Shown: piece by piece, positions 62,016 through 64,000 of the stretch
Layout of the letters: the number at the start of each line of letters is the position of its first letter
Position numbering within the stretch: position 1 is the first letter of the stretch
Assembly: GCA_038040395.1 (NCBI GenBank)
Contig: JBBPIJ010000006.1
Location: 52,629 to 116,628 of the forward strand
Length of the DNA: 64,000 nt
Direction of reading: 5' to 3'
From: VAXT01 sp038040395
GTDB taxonomy: Bacteria; Actinomycetota; Thermoleophilia; Gaiellales; Gaiellaceae
Made by a program: the position numbers and the translations under genes
Notes under the pieces: model-generated
Database searches by the model: none
What the model saw: only the letters and a program-made list of their open reading frames with translations
Told to the model about the DNA's origin: nothing

Positions 62016-63494
62016 TTACCTCCGGCCGACGACCAGCTTGACCGGGAAGCCGCGGGGCTTGATCGTGCCGGCCCGCGGGCTCTGGCCGACCACTCGGCCC
62101 ACTCGTCTCGAGCGAGCCCTGGCGACGCGGCCGACCGAGCAGTGCCTCGCCCGGATCCGCTGCTTCGCCTTCGCCAGCTTGAGGCCGATCACCCGCGGCA
62201 CGACGCAGCGCACCGGTGGAGGCGGAGGCGGAGGCGGTGGCGGCGGTGGTGGGCCTGGTGGTGGTGGCGGCGGTGGCGGCGGTGGTGGTGGTCCCGGAGG
62301 CGGAGGCGGTGGTGGTGGTCCCGGAGGTGGCGGCGGTGGTGGTGGCGGCGGCGGAGGATCACCCAATACCTGGTAGACGTGATCCGGGATGAGGGTGAAG
62401 CCTGGAGTCAGACCTCCTGTCGACCAGATCTCTCCACCCCCGCGGCCGGTGCTGAAGAACCCGGCCTGGTTCGCCTGACGCGCGGACGGCAGGTCGACCG
62501 AGGCGCTCCAGGTGCCCGCCGGCCAGATGGCCGTATCGAGCTGGCTCGACAGAGGCGTGCCGTCGAAGTACGTTCCGCCGCTGGAGTCGCCGCCGAGGGC
62601 GTAGAGGATCGTCCCCGAGGCGGCCAGGCCGAAGTCCGCCCGCGCCGCTGTCCAGGTCGGGCCTGTGCTCCAGGTGTTGGTCGCCATGTCGAGGCGCATC
62701 GACACCGATGAGTTCGCGGCCGGGCTCGAGCCGTAGCTGCCGATCAGGTACAGGTACTGGCCGATCTGGTGATAGCCGCCGAGGACGTACGGCGACGGAG
62801 CCGCAGCCCCAGCGCTCCACGTGTTCGTCGCAATGTCGTAGATCGATGTCGTGGTGGAAGGCCCATCGGTGCCGCCCCCGACGACATACAGCTTGTTGTT
62901 GAACGCGCCTGCCGCGGCGCCGTAGCCGTCTGAGACGGGCCGTGCCGCAAGCGTGCTCCAGGTATTCGTGGCCACGTCATAGACCCGGAGTGCGTTGCCC
63001 AGGTCGCCGTCGGCGACGTAGATCTTGCCGTTGAAGAACGCGCCCGCCGGCCCTTCGGTTGCAAACGGGTGGTTCGCGAGCGACGTCCACGTGTTCGTGG
63101 TCGCGTTGTAGCGCCGCACGGTTGCGACGGGGCCGGCGTTCGACACGCCTCCGACGACGTAGAGATTCTCGCCGTCTTGTGCGAAGGCATAGCGAACGAC
63201 GGGCTCCGGATACGGAGCCGCGGCTGTCCAAGTGCCACCCCCCAAAGGGGCGGTTGCTTCTCGCTGGCTGGAGGCGGCCGAGCCGCACATCGCCAGGGTC
63301 CTGCCGGCGAGCTGAGACCGGTTGGTGGTCGAGCAGATCGCCGGTTGACGCGCAGACGCCGCGTCGGCCCAGCTGGCGGCGAAGATCGCAGCGAGGACGG
63401 CTCCCAGTAGTCCCCCAACGAGCAATGTGAGACGCATGCTGCGCGGTCTCAGATCGGACAGCGCCGTCGCGTCAAGACGTTGATCGGTTTCCAC
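62016..63494 (-). CDS. Secreted kelch-propeller protein with polyproline-PASTA tail
   Basis: 492 residues, GTG 63494 with GAGGGA upstream (an internal ATG 19 codons in, MRLTLLVGGLLGAVLAAIFA, could also start the signal peptide). Kelch repeats ~70-375 (YAFAQDGENLYVVGGVSNAG; GAFFNGKIYVADGDLGNALR; GAFNNKLYVVGGGTDGPS). Proline tract ~378-426 and PASTA-like domain 427-492. A smaller paralogue of the preceding gene without its N-terminal domain. Binding role inferred. Confidence 0.8.
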   Translation of the reverse strand: METDQRLDATALSDLRPRSMRLTLLVGGLLGAVLAAIFAASWADAASARQPAICSTTNRSQLAGRTLAMCGSAASSQREATAPLGGGTWTAAAPYPEPVVRYAFAQDGENLYVVGGVSNAGPVATVRRYNATTNTWTSLANHPFATEGPAGAFFNGKIYVADGDLGNALRVYDVATNTWSTLAARPVSDGYGAAAGAFNNKLYVVGGGTDGPSTTTSIYDIATNTWSAGAAAPSPYVLGGYHQIGQYLYLIGSYGSSPAANSSVSMRLDMATNTWSTGPTWTAARADFGLAASGTILYALGGDSSGGTYFDGTPLSSQLDTAIWPAGTWSASVDLPSARQANQAGFFSTGRGGGEIWSTGGLTPGFTLIPDHVYQVLGDPPPPPPPPPPPPGPPPPPPPPGPPPPPPPPPPPPGPPPPPPPPPPPPPVRCVVPRVIGLKLAKAKQRIRARHCSVGRVARARSRRVGRVVGQSPRAGTIKPRGFPVKLVVGRR

Positions 63495-63552
63495 TCAGTC
63501 CCTCGTGATTTTCGCCTGTGAATGAAGGTTTGCGCCCGCACTGCGGAAATGA

Positions 63553-63580
63553 GAGGACGCCGGCTTGCGCCGGCGCCCTC
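63553..63580 (-). terminator. Hairpin terminator after the truncated tailed gene
   Basis: Arms GAGGACGCCGGC (63553-63564) / GCCGGCGCCCTC (63569-63580) with one mismatch, ~28 nt after the stop at 63609. Confidence 0.6.
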
Positions 63581-63608
63581 GTTACGTAGTCGTTGTTGGT
63601 TGGTCGCT

Positions 63609-64000
63609 CTACCTGCGGCCGACCACCATCTTGACCGGGAAGCCGACGGGCTTGATCTTGCCGGCCCTCGGGTTCTGCGCGATCACGCGACCGACTCGCC
63701 GCGAGCGAGACCTGACGATACGGCCGACCGAGCAGTGCCTCGCCCGGATCAGGGCCTTCGCCGGCCTGAGCCTCAGGCCGATAACCCTCGGCACGACGCA
63801 GCGCACCGGTGGAGGAGGCGGAGGTGGCGGAGGTGGCGGAGGTGGCGGAGGTGGCGGAGGTGGCGGAGGTGGAGGAGGTGGAGGAGGTGGCGGTGGCGGA
63901 GGCGGCGGTGGTGGCGGTGGCGGTGGTGGCGGCGGTGGTGGTGGAGGTGGTCCCGGGGCCGTGATGCAGAGGCTCCAGCCGCCCTGGAACTGCCCGGAGT
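63609..64000 (-). CDS. C-terminal end of another polyproline-PASTA secreted protein (cut by window edge)
   Basis: The frame is open to base 64000. It reads FQGGWSLCITAPG (end of a P-domain-like beta domain), a proline tract of ~50 residues, and a PASTA-like domain differing from the tail of the gene at 59927 at only about four positions (QN for QS, PVGF for PRGY and the residue before the first Cys). The N-terminal part is outside the window. Confidence 0.8.
   Translation of the reverse strand, partial: SGQFQGGWSLCITAPGPPPPPPPPPPPPPPPPPPPPPPPPPPPPPPPPPPPPPPPPPPPPPPPPVRCVVPRVIGLRLRPAKALIRARHCSVGRIVRSRSRRVGRVIAQNPRAGKIKPVGFPVKMVVGRR

Overview
The window is GC-rich, tightly packed bacterial chromosomal DNA. 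Actinobacterial-type TANNNT -10 boxes lie right before many start codons, GTG and TTG starts are common, and there are many secreted proteins ending in a proline tract plus an Arg-rich PASTA domain. By inference this suggests a deep-branching actinobacterium, most likely class Thermoleophilia (Gaiellales/Solirubrobacterales-like). That placement rests on recognised gene style, not on a search. A run of 100 Ns at 23619-23718 shows this is a scaffolded draft.

Layout. 1-5 kb, minus strand: a GGDEF diguanylate cyclase cut by the window edge, a secreted glycoside-hydrolase-like protein, an MshEN (c-di-GMP-binding type) protein and an AlkZ-related gene. 5.1-8.1 kb: proA-proB-phosphoesterase operon with TTGA stop/start overlaps. 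8.2-16.3 kb: metabolic and housekeeping genes (alpha/beta hydrolase, cupin, GrpB, ferredoxin-NADP reductase-like, HAD, greA, typA, MMPL exporter). 16.3-17.2 kb: a decayed reductase gene and a PIN/ribbon-helix-helix toxin-antitoxin pair. 17.4-20.6 kb: the first large secreted protein with the polyproline-PASTA tail. 21.5-23.1 kb: an ECF sigma factor and a divergent membrane protein sharing a palindromic promoter.

23.2-33.5 kb is accessory. A ~177-bp repeat array and a 3' fragment of tRNA-Ala at the left, and the same repeat plus the intact tRNA-Ala(CGC) at the right, bracket ~9.6 kb. This segment holds an NHL-like secreted protein, a TPR protein, a frameshifted lipoprotein, an IS256-type transposase, a large adenylate cyclase/AAA/TPR regulator and a second transposase remnant. 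A third short tRNA-Ala fragment lies inside it.

33.5-51 kb returns to core-like genes: an AlkZ/YcaQ-like protein, a tailed metalloprotease, the PspA / PspAB / HtpX envelope-stress set, a lipoprotein cytochrome c, serS with a tRNA-Ser(UGA) behind it, a tail-anchored DnaJ, and a principal-type sigma factor. From 51.06 kb to the right edge, six consecutive minus-strand genes encode unrelated extracellular domains (plastocyanin/nidogen-like, beta-helix plus P-domain, kelch propellers, others). All end in the same tail: a long polyproline rod followed by one two-cysteine, Arg-rich PASTA domain ending in VVGRR.

The most striking feature is this tail, present on eight proteins here. It behaves like a shared C-terminal cell-wall targeting or retention tag and is the best candidate for an undescribed system. 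Several cytoplasmic genes look leaderless, whereas most of the tailed surface-protein genes have strong purine-rich ribosome binding sites.
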